64,000 nt of DNA from an uncultured Archangium sp. (GTDB lineage Bacteria; Myxococcota; Myxococcia; Myxococcales; Myxococcaceae): assembly GCA_903905455.1 (NCBI GenBank), contig CAIVGN010000167.1:1-64000 (forward strand), written 5' to 3'. Of the stretch, positions 1 through 11,392 are shown piece after piece. A program made the position numbers and the translations under genes. The notes under the pieces were generated by a model that saw nothing but the letters and a program-made list of their open reading frames with translations, ran no database searches and had not been told where the DNA came from. The first letter of the stretch is position 1, and every line of letters begins with the position of its first letter.

Positions 1-1
1 C

Positions 2-751
2 CTGCCGATCCGCCTGGGGCTGATCAACGCGAAGGCCGAGCAGGACTTGATCGTGCACATCCTGGCGAAGAACCAGCGCTACGAGGTGGCCAACTACCCC
101 AACGTCACCATCCCCACGAACATCGACCTGGTGCCGTCGGCCAAGGCCGAGTTCCCGTACTTCTACGTGAGCCTCTTCGACCGCACGCTCAAGGCGAACC
201 CGAAGGCGGTGGTGACCGAGTACGCGTGGCAGGCCTCGAGCTGCGACCCGTGCCCGACCTCGCCCCTGAGCGCGGCCGACTTCCAGACGCTGGGCGCCGA
301 CGTGGTGCCCTCCAGGGGCGAGGTGAAGGACGCCTACGACGCGAGCCAGGGGTACGTGCTCACGCGGCTCCACGCGCGCTACAGCAAGGCCTCGCTGGGT
401 GAAGACCTGGTTTTCAAGGCCGCCAAGCCGATCGTCGGAGGCCGCGAGTTCCTCACCGACGGCAAGGGGCTGGAGCAGGGCTACCGCGTCGACTCGCTCA
501 ACAACTTCCAGGCGCGCTACGCCATCCGCTACCCGTGGACCGGCGAGGTGGCGTGCAAGGACCCGCACTATGGTCGCTGGGGTGGGCCACCGGGAGGCAC
601 GGCGCAGGCAGGCACGCAGGCCGCGAAGGACACCGCGTTCGTCGCCCGAGACCCCTCGAAGGTCGAGAAGCTCGCCGAGAGCCCCATCGCCGAGTTGCAC
701 CTCAAGGGCCTCAAGGCCAAGGCCGGCGACGCGCTGCGGAGCAAGAAGTGA
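2..751 (+). CDS. DUF2330-type protein, C-terminal part (partial)
   Basis: The reading frame is open from base 2 of the window, so the start lies upstream and only the last 249 residues are seen. The visible part begins with a stretch on inputs such as LPIRLGLINAKAEQDL and runs through a long soluble domain with paired cysteines (SSCDPCP) and a basic C-terminus (GDALRSKK). The style fits the DUF2330 family, exported proteins of unknown function common in myxobacteria; this is recognition by eye and unproven. No membrane segment is visible in this part. Its stop codon TGA shares one base with the ATG of the following cytochrome gene, so the two are probably translationally coupled and may work together in the cell envelope. 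Confidence 0.55.
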   Translation: MPIRLGLINAKAEQDLIVHILAKNQRYEVANYPNVTIPTNIDLVPSAKAEFPYFYVSLFDRTLKANPKAVVTEYAWQASSCDPCPTSPLSAADFQTLGADVVPSRGEVKDAYDASQGYVLTRLHARYSKASLGEDLVFKAAKPIVGGREFLTDGKGLEQGYRVDSLNNFQARYAIRYPWTGEVACKDPHYGRWGGPPGGTAQAGTQAAKDTAFVARDPSKVEKLAESPIAELHLKGLKAKAGDALRSKK

Positions 752-2799
752 TGTGGCCGCTCCTGCTCCTCGCGCTCGCGGCCGCTCCCCGGGTGATGCT
801 GCCCGACGAGTCGGCGCCGCGATCGCCCGGGCAGGTGCGCGTGGAGGGGGCGGACCTCATTCCTTCCGCCAACTTCAGCGACGCGAAGAACTGCGGCAGC
901 TGTCACCCCGACATCGCCGCGCAGTGGAAGACGAGCACCCACGCGCTCGCGTCCTTCACCAACCCGATCTACCGCGTGGCCATCGACAAGCTGCGCGTCG
1001 ACCGGGGCCCCGCGGCAAGCCGCATGTGCGCCAGCTGCCACGACCTGGCGCTGCTGACCTCCGGGGCGATGGATTTGCCGGAGATCGCCGCGACCGACCC
1101 GCGCGCCCACGCCGGCGTCTCGTGCACCACCTGCCACTCGGCGGTGCATGCCACGCGCGACGGGAACGGGAGCCTCACCCTGCGGTCCGACGAGGTGTTC
1201 CCCTCGAAGCCTGAAGAGTCGACGCTGGAGAAGCACCGCGCGCGGGTCGCCTCGAGCACCCTGCGCACCGCCGAGCTGTGCGGCACCTGCCACCGCTCGT
1301 TCCTCGCCGCGGAGACGGGCAACGCCTCGGCCTTCTTCGGCATGGACGACTACGGCGCCTGGCAACACTCGGCCTGGGCGGGCGCCTCGGCCGAGCGGCC
1401 GGATCACGTCGCGGCGCAGGATTGCCGCGCCTGCCACATGCCTCGCGAGGCGGCGGTGCTCGGCGACGTCGCGGCGAAGAAGGGCACCGTGCCGTCGCAC
1501 CGTTTCCTCGGAGCGCACACCACGCTGGCGGCGATGCGGGGCGACGGCGCCCAGCTCGCGCGGCTCCAGTCGTTCCTCGAGAAGTCGGCGACCATCGACG
1601 TGGCGGCGGCGCGGGTGAACGATGGCCCCTGGGTGATGCCTGCCGAGGCCGCGCGCCCGGCGCCCGGTGACGTGGTGGAGCTCGACGTGGTGCTGTTCAA
1701 CGAGCGCACCGGCCACCGCTTCCCCGGCGGCGTGCTCGACAACCAGGGCACGAAGGTCGAGGTCTTGGTACGCACGGCGCAGGGGCGGGTGATCGCCCTC
1801 TCTGATGAGCACCAGGTGCGCGCCCAGGTGGTCGACGCCCAGGGCGTTCCCCTGCAGCGCCGCGAGACCCACGAGTTCGTCACCGCCGTGTGGAACCACA
1901 CCGTGCCCTCCCGCGACGCGCGGGTGACGCGGGTTCGGGTGCAGGTGCCCGCGACGCTCACCGCCGACGAGCTGCCGCTCAAGGTCGAGGCGCGCCTCAC
2001 CCACGTCGCCCGTTCGGCCGAGCTGATGCAACTGGCCTGCGACGACCAGCAGACGCCCCGTGGCCGGGCGTTCGCCGAGGCGGCCCTCGCGCAGGTAGGC
2101 CAGCGCCTCGACCCCTGCGTCGCCCAGCCCGTGACGATCATCGATCGCGCCGAGGTGGCCCTCATCGGCATCGCCACGCGCGATACGTGGAGCCGCTCGT
2201 ACCGCCGGGGCCTCGGCCTCTCGGTGGGGCTGCAGGAGTACCTCGACGAGGCCGAGGCCGCCTTCGAGCACGCCCGGGGCCTCGCCGTCGGTGAGGAGGT
2301 GGGCACCACCCAGTGGGCGCTGGGGCAACTCGCCGGCAAGCGGGGGCAGCTGCCGCGCGCCCTCGAGCACCTCGCGGCCGCCGAGAAGATCCTCGGGCCG
2401 ACGGCGGCGATCCTCAAGTCACGGGGCGACGCTTACGGCCAGGTGTGGAAGTGGCGCCAGGCCGCTTCCGCGTGGAACGCCGCCCTCCAGCTGGCCCCCG
2501 GGGAGCTGGCGCTGTGGCAGTCGATCGCCATGGCCGAGGCGAGCGTGGGCCGCTACGCGCAGGCGCTGACGGCCGCCCAGGGTGGGCTGGCGCTGCACCC
2601 CCGCGACGGCGACTGCCTGCGCGTGCAGGCCCTCGCGCTCGCCCAGCTGGGCCAGCCCAGCGACGAGGCGCTCGACGTGGCCCTCAAGTGGCGGGTTCCC
2701 GACGACGGGCCGCGCGCCAAGGCGATGTGCAGCGCGAAGGTGCCGGGCTGTGCCAACCGCCGCAACCCGGTGCCGCTGTACGAAGCCCACGCGCCCTGA
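751..2799 (+). CDS. Multihaem c-type cytochrome with TPR-like C-terminal half
   Basis: A 682-aa predicted exported protein. I start it at the ATG that overlaps the upstream stop (TGATG), because this gives a proper hydrophobic signal peptide (MWPLLLLALAAAP); longer versions only extend into the previous gene. The first third carries five CXXCH haem motifs (CGSCH, CASCH, CTTCH, CGTCH, CRACH), as in the cytochrome c554/NrfA-like multihaem group. A beta-rich middle follows, and the last 220 residues look like TPR helices (repeating A/L/Y spacing). It probably carries electrons in the periplasm, with the TPR part docking a partner. The electron donor and acceptor cannot be read from the sequence. 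Coupled to the DUF2330-type gene upstream. Confidence 0.8.
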   Translation: MWPLLLLALAAAPRVMLPDESAPRSPGQVRVEGADLIPSANFSDAKNCGSCHPDIAAQWKTSTHALASFTNPIYRVAIDKLRVDRGPAASRMCASCHDLALLTSGAMDLPEIAATDPRAHAGVSCTTCHSAVHATRDGNGSLTLRSDEVFPSKPEESTLEKHRARVASSTLRTAELCGTCHRSFLAAETGNASAFFGMDDYGAWQHSAWAGASAERPDHVAAQDCRACHMPREAAVLGDVAAKKGTVPSHRFLGAHTTLAAMRGDGAQLARLQSFLEKSATIDVAAARVNDGPWVMPAEAARPAPGDVVELDVVLFNERTGHRFPGGVLDNQGTKVEVLVRTAQGRVIALSDEHQVRAQVVDAQGVPLQRRETHEFVTAVWNHTVPSRDARVTRVRVQVPATLTADELPLKVEARLTHVARSAELMQLACDDQQTPRGRAFAEAALAQVGQRLDPCVAQPVTIIDRAEVALIGIATRDTWSRSYRRGLGLSVGLQEYLDEAEAAFEHARGLAVGEEVGTTQWALGQLAGKRGQLPRALEHLAAAEKILGPTAAILKSRGDAYGQVWKWRQAASAWNAALQLAPGELALWQSIAMAEASVGRYAQALTAAQGGLALHPRDGDCLRVQALALAQLGQPSDEALDVALKWRVPDDGPRAKAMCSAKVPGCANRRNPVPLYEAHAP

Positions 2800-2893
2800 G
2801 CTGCCCGGTTGATGAGCCAGTGTGGGGCGCCTTGAAAACGGGTGCCTGCGCCGCCATAAGGCCCCCCGAAGGTTCCCCTCACCGGAGAAGACC

Positions 2894-4075
2894 ATGGCTC
2901 GTGAAGTCGTCATCGTTGGCGCGGCTCGTACCGCGATCGGAGCGTTTCAAGGTGCCCTCGCGTCGATGACGGCGCCCCAGCTCGGCGCGGTGGTCATCAA
3001 GGCGGCCCTCGAGCGCGCGGGCGTGGCGCCGGAGTTGGTGGAGCTGGTGATCATGGGCAACGTGCTGACCGCCGGCGTGGGCCAGGCCCCCGCGCGCCAG
3101 GCCGCGCTCGGCGCCGGCCTGCCCGTCGTCACCCCCGCGGTGACCATCAACAAGGTGTGCGGCTCGGGCCTCCAGGCCGTGGCGCAGGCGTGCCAGACGA
3201 TCATGGCCGGAGACGCAGAGTGCGTGGTGGCCGGTGGCCAGGAGTCGATGTCGAACGCTCCGTACATCTCGCTGCAGCTGCGCACGGGCGCGCGCATGGG
3301 CAACGTCGAGTTCAAGGACTCGATGATGAGCGATGGGCTCACCGACGCGTACGACAACGTGGCCATGGGCGTGTGCGCCGAGCAGTGCGCCACCGACATG
3401 AAGATCAGCCGCGCCGCGCAGGACGAGTTCGCGACCGAGTCGACGAACCGGGCCATCCGCTCGCAGAAGGAAGGCCTCTTCAAGAACGAGATCGTCGCCG
3501 TCGCGGTGCCCCAGAAGAAGGGTGACCCGGTGCTGGTGACCGAGGACGAGGGCCCGAAGAACGCGCGCCCCGAGAAGATCCCCTCGCTCAAGCCGGTCTT
3601 CAAGAAGGACGGCACCATCACCGCCGCCAACGCCTCGTCGATCAACGACGGCGCCGCGGCCCTGGTGCTGATGAGCGCCGAGAAGGCGAAGGCCCTCAAC
3701 CTCACCGTGTTGGCGAAGGTCGTCGGTCACGCCTCGGCGGCGCGCAAGCCGGTGGAGTTCACCATCGCGCCCACCGACGCCATCAACAAGCTGCTGACCA
3801 GGACGGGCAAGACGGTCGCCGACGTGAACACCTGGGAGATCAACGAGGCCTTCGCGGTGGTCTCGCTGGCCAACAACCAGTTGCTCAAGCTCGACCCCTC
3901 GAAGGTCAACATCCGCGGCGGCGCGGTGTCGCTGGGCCACCCCATCGGCGCCTCCGGTGCGCGCGTGCTGGTGACGCTGCTGCACACCATGAAGGACCAC
4001 GACCTGAAGCGCGGCGTGGCCTCGCTGTGCATCGGCGGCGGTGAAGGCATCGCGCTGATGGTCGAGCGCCCCTGA
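2894..4075 (+). CDS. Acetyl-CoA acetyltransferase (thiolase)
   Basis: A 393-aa cytosolic thiolase, the usual length for this family. It condenses two acetyl-CoA to acetoacetyl-CoA or runs the reverse cleavage. The nucleophilic cysteine sits in NKVCGSGLQA (about residue 88), the catalytic histidine in GHPIGASGAR, and the second cysteine in CIGGGEGIA near the end. The start is the ATG at 2894, preceded by a GGAGAAG ribosome site; an in-frame GTG upstream only adds unlike sequence. The CoA-transferase genes 2.2 kb downstream on the same strand act on the same metabolite, acetoacetate, so this region looks like a ketone-body/leucine-degradation set, split by a convergent kinase gene. Whether it prefers C4 or longer substrates is not decided. 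Confidence 0.93.
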   Translation: MAREVVIVGAARTAIGAFQGALASMTAPQLGAVVIKAALERAGVAPELVELVIMGNVLTAGVGQAPARQAALGAGLPVVTPAVTINKVCGSGLQAVAQACQTIMAGDAECVVAGGQESMSNAPYISLQLRTGARMGNVEFKDSMMSDGLTDAYDNVAMGVCAEQCATDMKISRAAQDEFATESTNRAIRSQKEGLFKNEIVAVAVPQKKGDPVLVTEDEGPKNARPEKIPSLKPVFKKDGTITAANASSINDGAAALVLMSAEKAKALNLTVLAKVVGHASAARKPVEFTIAPTDAINKLLTRTGKTVADVNTWEINEAFAVVSLANNQLLKLDPSKVNIRGGAVSLGHPIGASGARVLVTLLHTMKDHDLKRGVASLCIGGGEGIALMVERP

Positions 4076-4120
4076 GTTTCGCTTCGCTGGCCCGGTCCTC
4101 CTCGCGAGGCCCGGGTCAGT

Positions 4121-6238
<2,118 letters not shown>

Positions 6239-6331
6239 TGAGAAGAACTGTAGCGAGGCCGGGGCGCTTTCTTCCGTTGAAAGCCGTGCTGCATGTGCGA
6301 AAGGGCAGGGGCTCTTCGCCGTGGAGGCTTG

Positions 6332-7030
6332 ATGAACAAGGTCGTTGGTTCGGCCGCTGAGGCCGTGAAGGACATTCCCGACAACTGCTCGCTGATGTCT
6401 GGCGGCTTCGGGCTGTGTGGCAACCCCGAGAACCTGATCACCGCGCTCCTGGCGAAGGGGGTCAAGGGGTTGACGATCATCGCCAACAACTGCGGCACCA
6501 CGGACCTGGGCCTGGGCGTGCTGCTCAAGAACAAGCAGGTCAAGAAGATGGTCTCGTCGTACGTCGGCGAGAACAAGGAGTTCGAGCGCCAGTACCTCTC
6601 GGGCGAGCTCGAGGTCGAGCTGACGCCCCAGGGCACCCTCGCCGAGCGCATTCGCGCGGGCGGTGCGGGCATCGGCGGCTTCTTCGTGCGCACCGGCGTG
6701 GGCACCGAGGTGGCCAAGGGCAAGGAGACGCGGATCATCGACGGCCACGAGTACGTGCTCGAGGCGCCGCTGAAGGCCGACTTCGCCATCGTGCGGGCGT
6801 GGAAGTCGGACACCTGGGGCAACCTCGTGTTCCGCAAGACCGCGCGCAATTTCTCGCCGCTGATGTGCATGGCCGCGAAGATCACCATCGTCGAGGCGGA
6901 GCACATCGTTCCGGTCGGCGAGCTCGACCCCGACCAGATCCACGTGCCGTCGGTGTACGTGAAGCGCGTGATCCAGTCGGAGAACCTCAACAAGTGGGTC
7001 GAGCGTCGTACCGTCCGCAAGCGCAGCTGA
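6332..7030 (+). CDS. scoA: 3-oxoacid CoA-transferase subunit A
   Basis: A 232-aa alpha subunit of a succinyl-CoA:3-oxoacid CoA-transferase-type enzyme, which moves CoA onto acetoacetate. It has the family's opening [13 protein letters not shown], the glycine-rich GGAGIGGFF segment, and the end of the usual length. The ATG follows a clear GGAGG ribosome site. The beta subunit begins 29 bp after the stop, so the two are one operon. Together with the thiolase at 2.9-4.1 kb they interconvert acetoacetate and acetyl-CoA. Close relatives in this superfamily use other 3-oxoacids (for example 3-oxoadipate), which cannot be excluded, though no aromatic-degradation genes are near. Confidence 0.92.
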   Translation: MNKVVGSAAEAVKDIPDNCSLMSGGFGLCGNPENLITALLAKGVKGLTIIANNCGTTDLGLGVLLKNKQVKKMVSSYVGENKEFERQYLSGELEVELTPQGTLAERIRAGGAGIGGFFVRTGVGTEVAKGKETRIIDGHEYVLEAPLKADFAIVRAWKSDTWGNLVFRKTARNFSPLMCMAAKITIVEAEHIVPVGELDPDQIHVPSVYVKRVIQSENLNKWVERRTVRKRS

Positions 7031-7059
7031 ACCCTCCTTTCATAGAGCGAGAGACGACC

Positions 7060-7716
7060 ATGCCTTTGACCCGTGAACAGATCGCTCAGCGCGTCGCGAA
7101 GGAGTTGCGCGACGGCTTCTACGTGAACCTCGGTATCGGCCTGCCCACGCTGATCCCCAACTACATCCCCGCCGGGGTGGAGGTGGTGCTGCAGTCGGAG
7201 AACGGCATGTTGGGCACCGGGCCGTACCCGTACGAGGGCGAGGAAGACCCCGATCTCATCAACGCTGGCAAGGAGACCGTGACGGCGCTCCCCGGCGCGG
7301 CGTACTTCGACTCGGCGGCCTCGTTCGCCATGATCCGCGGCGGGCACATCGACCTCGCGGTGCTCGGTGCGATGGAGGTCAGCGAGCACGGCGACCTCGC
7401 GAACTGGATGATCCCCGGGAAGATGGTCAAGGGCATGGGCGGCGCGATGGACCTCGCCGTCGGCGCCAAGCGGGTGATCGTCGCCATGGAGCACGCCACC
7501 AAGGACGGTGGGCACAAGATCCTCAAGAACTGCACCCTGCCGTTGACCAGCAAGCGCTGCGTGCACGCCCTGTGCACCGACCTCGCGTGGATCGACATCA
7601 CCCCCGAGGGGCTGCTCCTGCGCGAGCTGGCGCCCGGGGAGACCCTCGAGACCGTGCAGCGCCTGACCGGGGCTCCGCTCAAGGCCGCGTCAGATCTGAA
7701 GACGATGGTGATCTGA
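7060..7716 (+). CDS. scoB: 3-oxoacid CoA-transferase subunit B
   Basis: A 218-aa beta subunit, the partner of the preceding gene. The catalytic glutamate, which forms the glutamyl-CoA thioester in this family, lies in LQSENGMLG near residue 50. Other family marks are NLGIGLPT near the start, the [14 protein letters not shown] segment and the end LKTMVI. The ATG has a weak purine-rich site (GAGCGAGAG) before it. The length matches that of bacterial ScoB. It shares a transcript with the A subunit; the PilZ gene starts 21 bp downstream and may belong to the same transcript. Confidence 0.93.
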   Translation: MPLTREQIAQRVAKELRDGFYVNLGIGLPTLIPNYIPAGVEVVLQSENGMLGTGPYPYEGEEDPDLINAGKETVTALPGAAYFDSAASFAMIRGGHIDLAVLGAMEVSEHGDLANWMIPGKMVKGMGGAMDLAVGAKRVIVAMEHATKDGGHKILKNCTLPLTSKRCVHALCTDLAWIDITPEGLLLRELAPGETLETVQRLTGAPLKAASDLKTMVI

Positions 7717-7737
7717 AGAGGCTAGGCTGCGCGGACC

Positions 7738-8124
7738 ATGAGTGACGACAAGGGCTCGCAGCCGGTACGAAAGTCGGAACGCCTCCAGCACGAGCTGCTG
7801 GTGGCCTACCGCACGGTCGATGGGTTCATCACCGACTGGGCGGTGAACATCAGCCGGGGTGGCATCTTCATCAACACGCGCAACCCGCTGGCCGTGGGCA
7901 GCATCGTGCGGTTGATCATCTCGCTCCCCGACGCGGCGTTCCCGTTCGACCTCACCGGCCGGGTGATCCGCGTGCACCCGGCGGACTCGAACTCCGACCA
8001 GGTGCCCGGCATGGGCCTCGAGTTCGTGGACGTGGACGAAGACAAGAAGAGCCGGCTGGCCCGCTTCGTCGATCGGCTGCGCGCCGAGCTGCCCGACGCG
8101 GTGATGCCGTCGCCCAAGAAGTGA
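7738..8124 (+). CDS. PilZ-domain protein
   Basis: A 128-aa single-domain cytosolic protein. It shows the PilZ layout: a basic N-terminal region (RKSERLQ), then VNISRGGIFI corresponding to the (D/N)xSxxG cyclic-di-GMP contact, and a six-strand beta barrel ending in a charged helix. The first arginine motif (RxxxR) is present only in a loose form, so binding of c-di-GMP is likely but not certain. Small PilZ proteins of this type are abundant in myxobacteria and often tune motility or envelope functions. Its stop codon overlaps the GTG start of the RNA methyltransferase gene, so the two are translationally coupled, with no obvious functional link. Confidence 0.82.
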   Translation: MSDDKGSQPVRKSERLQHELLVAYRTVDGFITDWAVNISRGGIFINTRNPLAVGSIVRLIISLPDAAFPFDLTGRVIRVHPADSNSDQVPGMGLEFVDVDEDKKSRLARFVDRLRAELPDAVMPSPKK

Positions 8125-9377
8125 AGCGCGAGCTCCTCATCGAGCGGTTGTCGAAGTCGGGAGACGGCGTTGCCCAGGTCGAGGGGCGCGCCGTTTTCAT
8201 TGCGGGCGCGCTGAGCGGTGAGCGCGTGCTCGCCGAGGTCGACGAGTCGGCCCGCGCCATGCGCGGTGAGCTGCTCGAGGTCCTCGCTCCGAGCCCTGCG
8301 CGCCGGGTGCCCTCGTGTCCCGTCGCCGATCGCTGCGGCGGCTGCGACTGGATGCACCTCCACGAAGACACCCAGCTGACCGAGAAGGAGGAGATCGTCC
8401 TCTCCACCCTCGAGCACATGGGGGACGTGGACCGGGGCTCCTTCGAGCTGCTGCCCTTCGTCAGGTCGCCCGAGGTGCTGGGCTACCGTCGCCGCGCCAC
8501 GCTGCACCCGGTGTCGGGCGCCCTGGGGTTCCACGGCAAGAAGTCGCACGACCGGGTGGTGGTGACCCGCTGCCCGGCGCTCACGCCTCCGGTCGCCGAT
8601 TTCCCCGCCCGCCTCGCGGCCCACTTCGGCGCCAACACCCTCAAGGAGCTCGAGGAGCTGCGCCTGCTGGAATGCGATGGGCGGGTGGCGTTGAGCCTGC
8701 ACTTCCGGGCGCAGATCCGTCCGCGGCACCGGGAGCTGGTGGAGCTCGCCGTGCGCGACGGGATGATCGACGGCGCGATCCTCCAGCCGGGGGACGGCAA
8801 GGGCGCCAGCGAGATCATCGGTGACCCGGTGCTCGAGGAAGAAGGCGTGCTGCACCGGCCCGACGGCTTCGCCCAGGCCAACGCGGCGGTGAACCGGCGG
8901 CTGGTGAGCCAGGCCGTGGAGTTGCTGCACCTCCAGGGCGGCGAGCGGGTGCTGGAGCTGTACTCGGGCAACGGCAACTTCACCTTCCGCGTGGCGCCCT
9001 CGGTGGCGCAGGTGATGGCCGTCGAGTCGTCGGCCCTCTCGGTGGCCCTGGCGCAGAAGGCGGCGCTCAAGCGCGGGGTGGGCAACGTGCGCTTCATGCA
9101 GGGTGACTCCGAGAAGATCGCCGCGGGGCTGGTGCGCGAGTCGGAGCGCTTCGATCGCCTGCTGGTCGACCCGCCGCGCACGGGCGCTCCGGGGGTGGGC
9201 GCCTGGGCCTCGGGGTTGCTGGTCAAGCGCGTGGTGTACGTGGCCTGTGACCCGGTGAGCCTCGCCCGCGACGCCCGCGAGTTGATCGAGAAGGGCTACC
9301 GGCCGCTGGCGCTGCAGCTGTTCGATCTGTTCCCCCAGACGCACCACGTCGAAGCCGTCATGGCCTTCAGTCGTTAG
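8121..9377 (+). CDS. Class I 23S rRNA (uracil-5-)-methyltransferase family protein
   Basis: A 418-aa methyltransferase of the RumA/TrmA group, which makes 5-methyluridine in rRNA or tRNA using S-adenosylmethionine. A TRAM-like RNA-binding beta barrel forms the first 60 residues. Cysteines in CPVADRCGGCDW and a later RCPALT fit the four-Cys [4Fe-4S] site of RumA-type enzymes. The SAM site reads ELYSGNGNF, the DPPRTG loop follows, and the catalytic cysteine is in YVACDPVSLARD. The final catalytic glutamate fits HHVEAVM. The GTG start overlaps the PilZ stop by four bases (GTGA). Which nucleotide is modified cannot be said from the sequence. Confidence 0.87.
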   Translation: MKRELLIERLSKSGDGVAQVEGRAVFIAGALSGERVLAEVDESARAMRGELLEVLAPSPARRVPSCPVADRCGGCDWMHLHEDTQLTEKEEIVLSTLEHMGDVDRGSFELLPFVRSPEVLGYRRRATLHPVSGALGFHGKKSHDRVVVTRCPALTPPVADFPARLAAHFGANTLKELEELRLLECDGRVALSLHFRAQIRPRHRELVELAVRDGMIDGAILQPGDGKGASEIIGDPVLEEEGVLHRPDGFAQANAAVNRRLVSQAVELLHLQGGERVLELYSGNGNFTFRVAPSVAQVMAVESSALSVALAQKAALKRGVGNVRFMQGDSEKIAAGLVRESERFDRLLVDPPRTGAPGVGAWASGLLVKRVVYVACDPVSLARDARELIEKGYRPLALQLFDLFPQTHHVEAVMAFSR

Positions 9378-9390
9378 AAGGCGGCCAGCC

Positions 9391-10788
9391 ATGGAACAGC
9401 GCATCGTCGAGTTCGTGGAGGTCCTCCGGCAGAACGGCCTCAAGGTCGCCATCAGCGAGGCGAATGACGCGGTGCGGGCGCTGGCGGAGATCGGCGTCGA
9501 GGAGCGGGATCTCACCCGGGCCACGCTCAAGGCCACGCTGTGCAAGCGGTCGGTGGACGTGGCGCTCTTCGACAAGGCCTTCGACTTCTTCTTCGCCGGC
9601 GCCTCGAAGATGCTGGAGAACGTCGAGAAGTCGCTGCTGGCCCGCATCCAGGAGGAGGGGCTGCTCGACGGCGACGAGCTGAAGATGATCGTGTGGATGC
9701 TCGATCGCCTCGCCGGGCAGATGACCCCGCTGACCCAGGCCGCGATGCAGGGCGACCGCGGTGGCCTCGCGCAGATCTTCCGCCAGGCCTCGCTGCAGCT
9801 CGACTACTCGCGCATCCAGAACGCGCTGCAGACCGGGTTCTACAGCCGGCGCCTGCTCACCGCGGCGGGCGCCGAGGGCATGCGCAGCGACATCGACAGC
9901 CTCAGCAAGGAACTGGCGGCCCGGGGCTTGAGTGGCCGCGGCGTCGAGGTGGTCTCCCGGCACCTCGCCAGCGCCCTGCGGAAGGTCGAAGACGCGGCGC
10001 GCCTGGAAGTGCAGCGCCAGTCGAACGCGCGGCTGCGCAGGGAAGGGGGGGGCGTCGGGGAGAAACCGCTCCACACGCTCTCCAGGCAGGAGGTCGACGT
10101 CGCCCAGCGCGCGGTGCGGGCGCTCGCCGACAAGCTCAAGGCCCGGCTCATTCGCCGCCAGCGCTCGAAGAAGAAGGGCCAGCTCAACCCCCGGCGCACG
10201 CTGCGCAAGAACCTCACCTCGGGCGGCATTCCCATGGTGCCGCAGTTTCGCAGCCGCAGGCCCCAGCGCCCCGACGTGATCGTGCTCTGCGACGTGTCGG
10301 ACTCGGTGCGCAATGCCTCGCGGCTCATGCTGCTCTTCACCTGGTCGCTGCAGTCGATCTTCAACCGCGTGCGCAGCTTCATCTTCGTCTCGGAGCTGGG
10401 CGAGGTGACGAAGTACTTCAAGGACGCGAAGCCCGAAGACGCGCTCGAGGCGGCCCTCAACGGCGACGTGATCTCGCTCTCGTCGAACTCGAACTACGGC
10501 AACGCGTTGTCCACGTTCACCAAGAGCTACCTGGGCACGGTGACGCGCAAGACGACGGTGTTCGTGATCGGCGACGGGCGGAACAACTTCAACGCCCCGA
10601 ACGTGTGGGCGCTGGAAGACCTCAAGCGCAAGGCCAAGCGGGTGGTGTGGATCTGCACCGAGCCCAAGGCGAACTGGGGCTTCGGCGACAGCGAGATGGC
10701 CAACTACGCGCGCGCCGTCTCCCAGGTGGTGACGGTGCTCAGCCTGTCGGATCTCGAGAAGCTCGCGCCGCAGCTCGTGCCGACCTGA
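9391..10788 (+). CDS. VWA domain (CoxE-like) protein
   Basis: A 465-aa soluble protein whose C-terminal 200 residues are a CoxE-type von Willebrand A domain. The metal-ion-dependent adhesion site starts at LCDVSDSVRNAS (a DxSxS variant), and later parts follow as VIGDGRNNF and WICTEP. The N-terminal half is helical and charged, with a very basic stretch near residues 245-265. Members of this family usually team with a MoxR-type AAA+ ATPase to insert metals or remodel proteins, but no MoxR gene is in this window. It starts 13 bp after the methyltransferase gene and runs tail-to-tail into the E1-like gene, 10 bp apart. Confidence 0.85.
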   Translation: MEQRIVEFVEVLRQNGLKVAISEANDAVRALAEIGVEERDLTRATLKATLCKRSVDVALFDKAFDFFFAGASKMLENVEKSLLARIQEEGLLDGDELKMIVWMLDRLAGQMTPLTQAAMQGDRGGLAQIFRQASLQLDYSRIQNALQTGFYSRRLLTAAGAEGMRSDIDSLSKELAARGLSGRGVEVVSRHLASALRKVEDAARLEVQRQSNARLRREGGGVGEKPLHTLSRQEVDVAQRAVRALADKLKARLIRRQRSKKKGQLNPRRTLRKNLTSGGIPMVPQFRSRRPQRPDVIVLCDVSDSVRNASRLMLLFTWSLQSIFNRVRSFIFVSELGEVTKYFKDAKPEDALEAALNGDVISLSSNSNYGNALSTFTKSYLGTVTRKTTVFVIGDGRNNFNAPNVWALEDLKRKAKRVVWICTEPKANWGFGDSEMANYARAVSQVVTVLSLSDLEKLAPQLVPT

Positions 10789-10798
10789 GCCGGCGCGG

Positions 10799-11392
10799 TC
10801 AGGACGTCGGCGTCACCGCGGCCAGGCCCACCATCGAATCCCGCCGCACGCCGGCCTTCACGAAGTCCTGCACGGCCCGCGCAATCGCCGCGCCCAGCAG
10901 CCCTACCAACGGCAGGTGCTCCCCGCCTTCGCACGTCGCCTGGCCCGCCACGTCTTCCGCGTCCGGCACGAAGCGTTCGTCCCAGCGCACCAGGCCAAAG
11001 GTGCCATCGCCGCTGACCGCCGCGTGGAGCAGGGCAACCCCCGTGGTGCGCGCGTGGTCCGAGAGCACCTTGCGGCTCGCGGCGTTGTCGAAACAATCGA
11101 CGATCAGCCCGGCCTCCCGGGTGAGCGAGGCGACGTTCTCGGCGGTGACGCGCACGCCGAAGGCCTCGCACTTCACCCCGTGGAAGTTCAGCAACTGCGC
11201 CTTGAGGGCCTCGGCCTTGTTCTTCCCCACCGACTGCTTCACGTAGGCCTGCGCGAGCAGGTTCTTCGACTCCACGCGATCGAAGTCGAGGAACACCGCC
11301 GTCGCGTCGAGGTTGCGGCACAGCACCGCCGCGGTGGACCCCAGGGCCCCCACGCCGCACCACACGATCCTCAGGGGCGCCGCGGTCTCCAT
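10799..11392 (-). CDS. E1/ThiF-like single-domain protein
   Basis: A 197-aa Rossmann protein of the E1/ThiF/MoeB superfamily, whose members adenylate the C-terminus of a ubiquitin-like partner. The nucleotide loop is GVGALGST (residues 12-19), followed by an acidic turn FLDFDRVESKN, the lysine in GKNKAEAL and the conserved aspartate in VDCFDN. A possible catalytic cysteine is in GQATCEGGEH. The arginine of the usual NLxRQ motif is replaced (NLLAQ), which could weaken adenylation. There is no zinc-binding CXXC pair and no rhodanese domain, unlike MoeB/MOCS3. Its ATG shares one base with the stop of the ubiquitin-like gene upstream, so the pair is translationally coupled. The function is inferred from family only. 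Confidence 0.75.
   Translation of the reverse strand: METAAPLRIVWCGVGALGSTAAVLCRNLDATAVFLDFDRVESKNLLAQAYVKQSVGKNKAEALKAQLLNFHGVKCEAFGVRVTAENVASLTREAGLIVDCFDNAASRKVLSDHARTTGVALLHAAVSGDGTFGLVRWDERFVPDAEDVAGQATCEGGEHLPLVGLLGAAIARAVQDFVKAGVRRDSMVGLAAVTPTS

Noticed and set aside
4076-4120. Possible terminator between thiolase and kinase genes
   Set aside because: Only a 10-bp palindrome (CCTCGCGAGG) and direct repeats of GGCCCGG; no proper stem-loop with T-run.
10799-11392. MoeB or ThiF of cofactor synthesis
   Set aside because: No zinc CXXC pairs, no terminal GG in the small partner and no molybdopterin or thiamine genes nearby.
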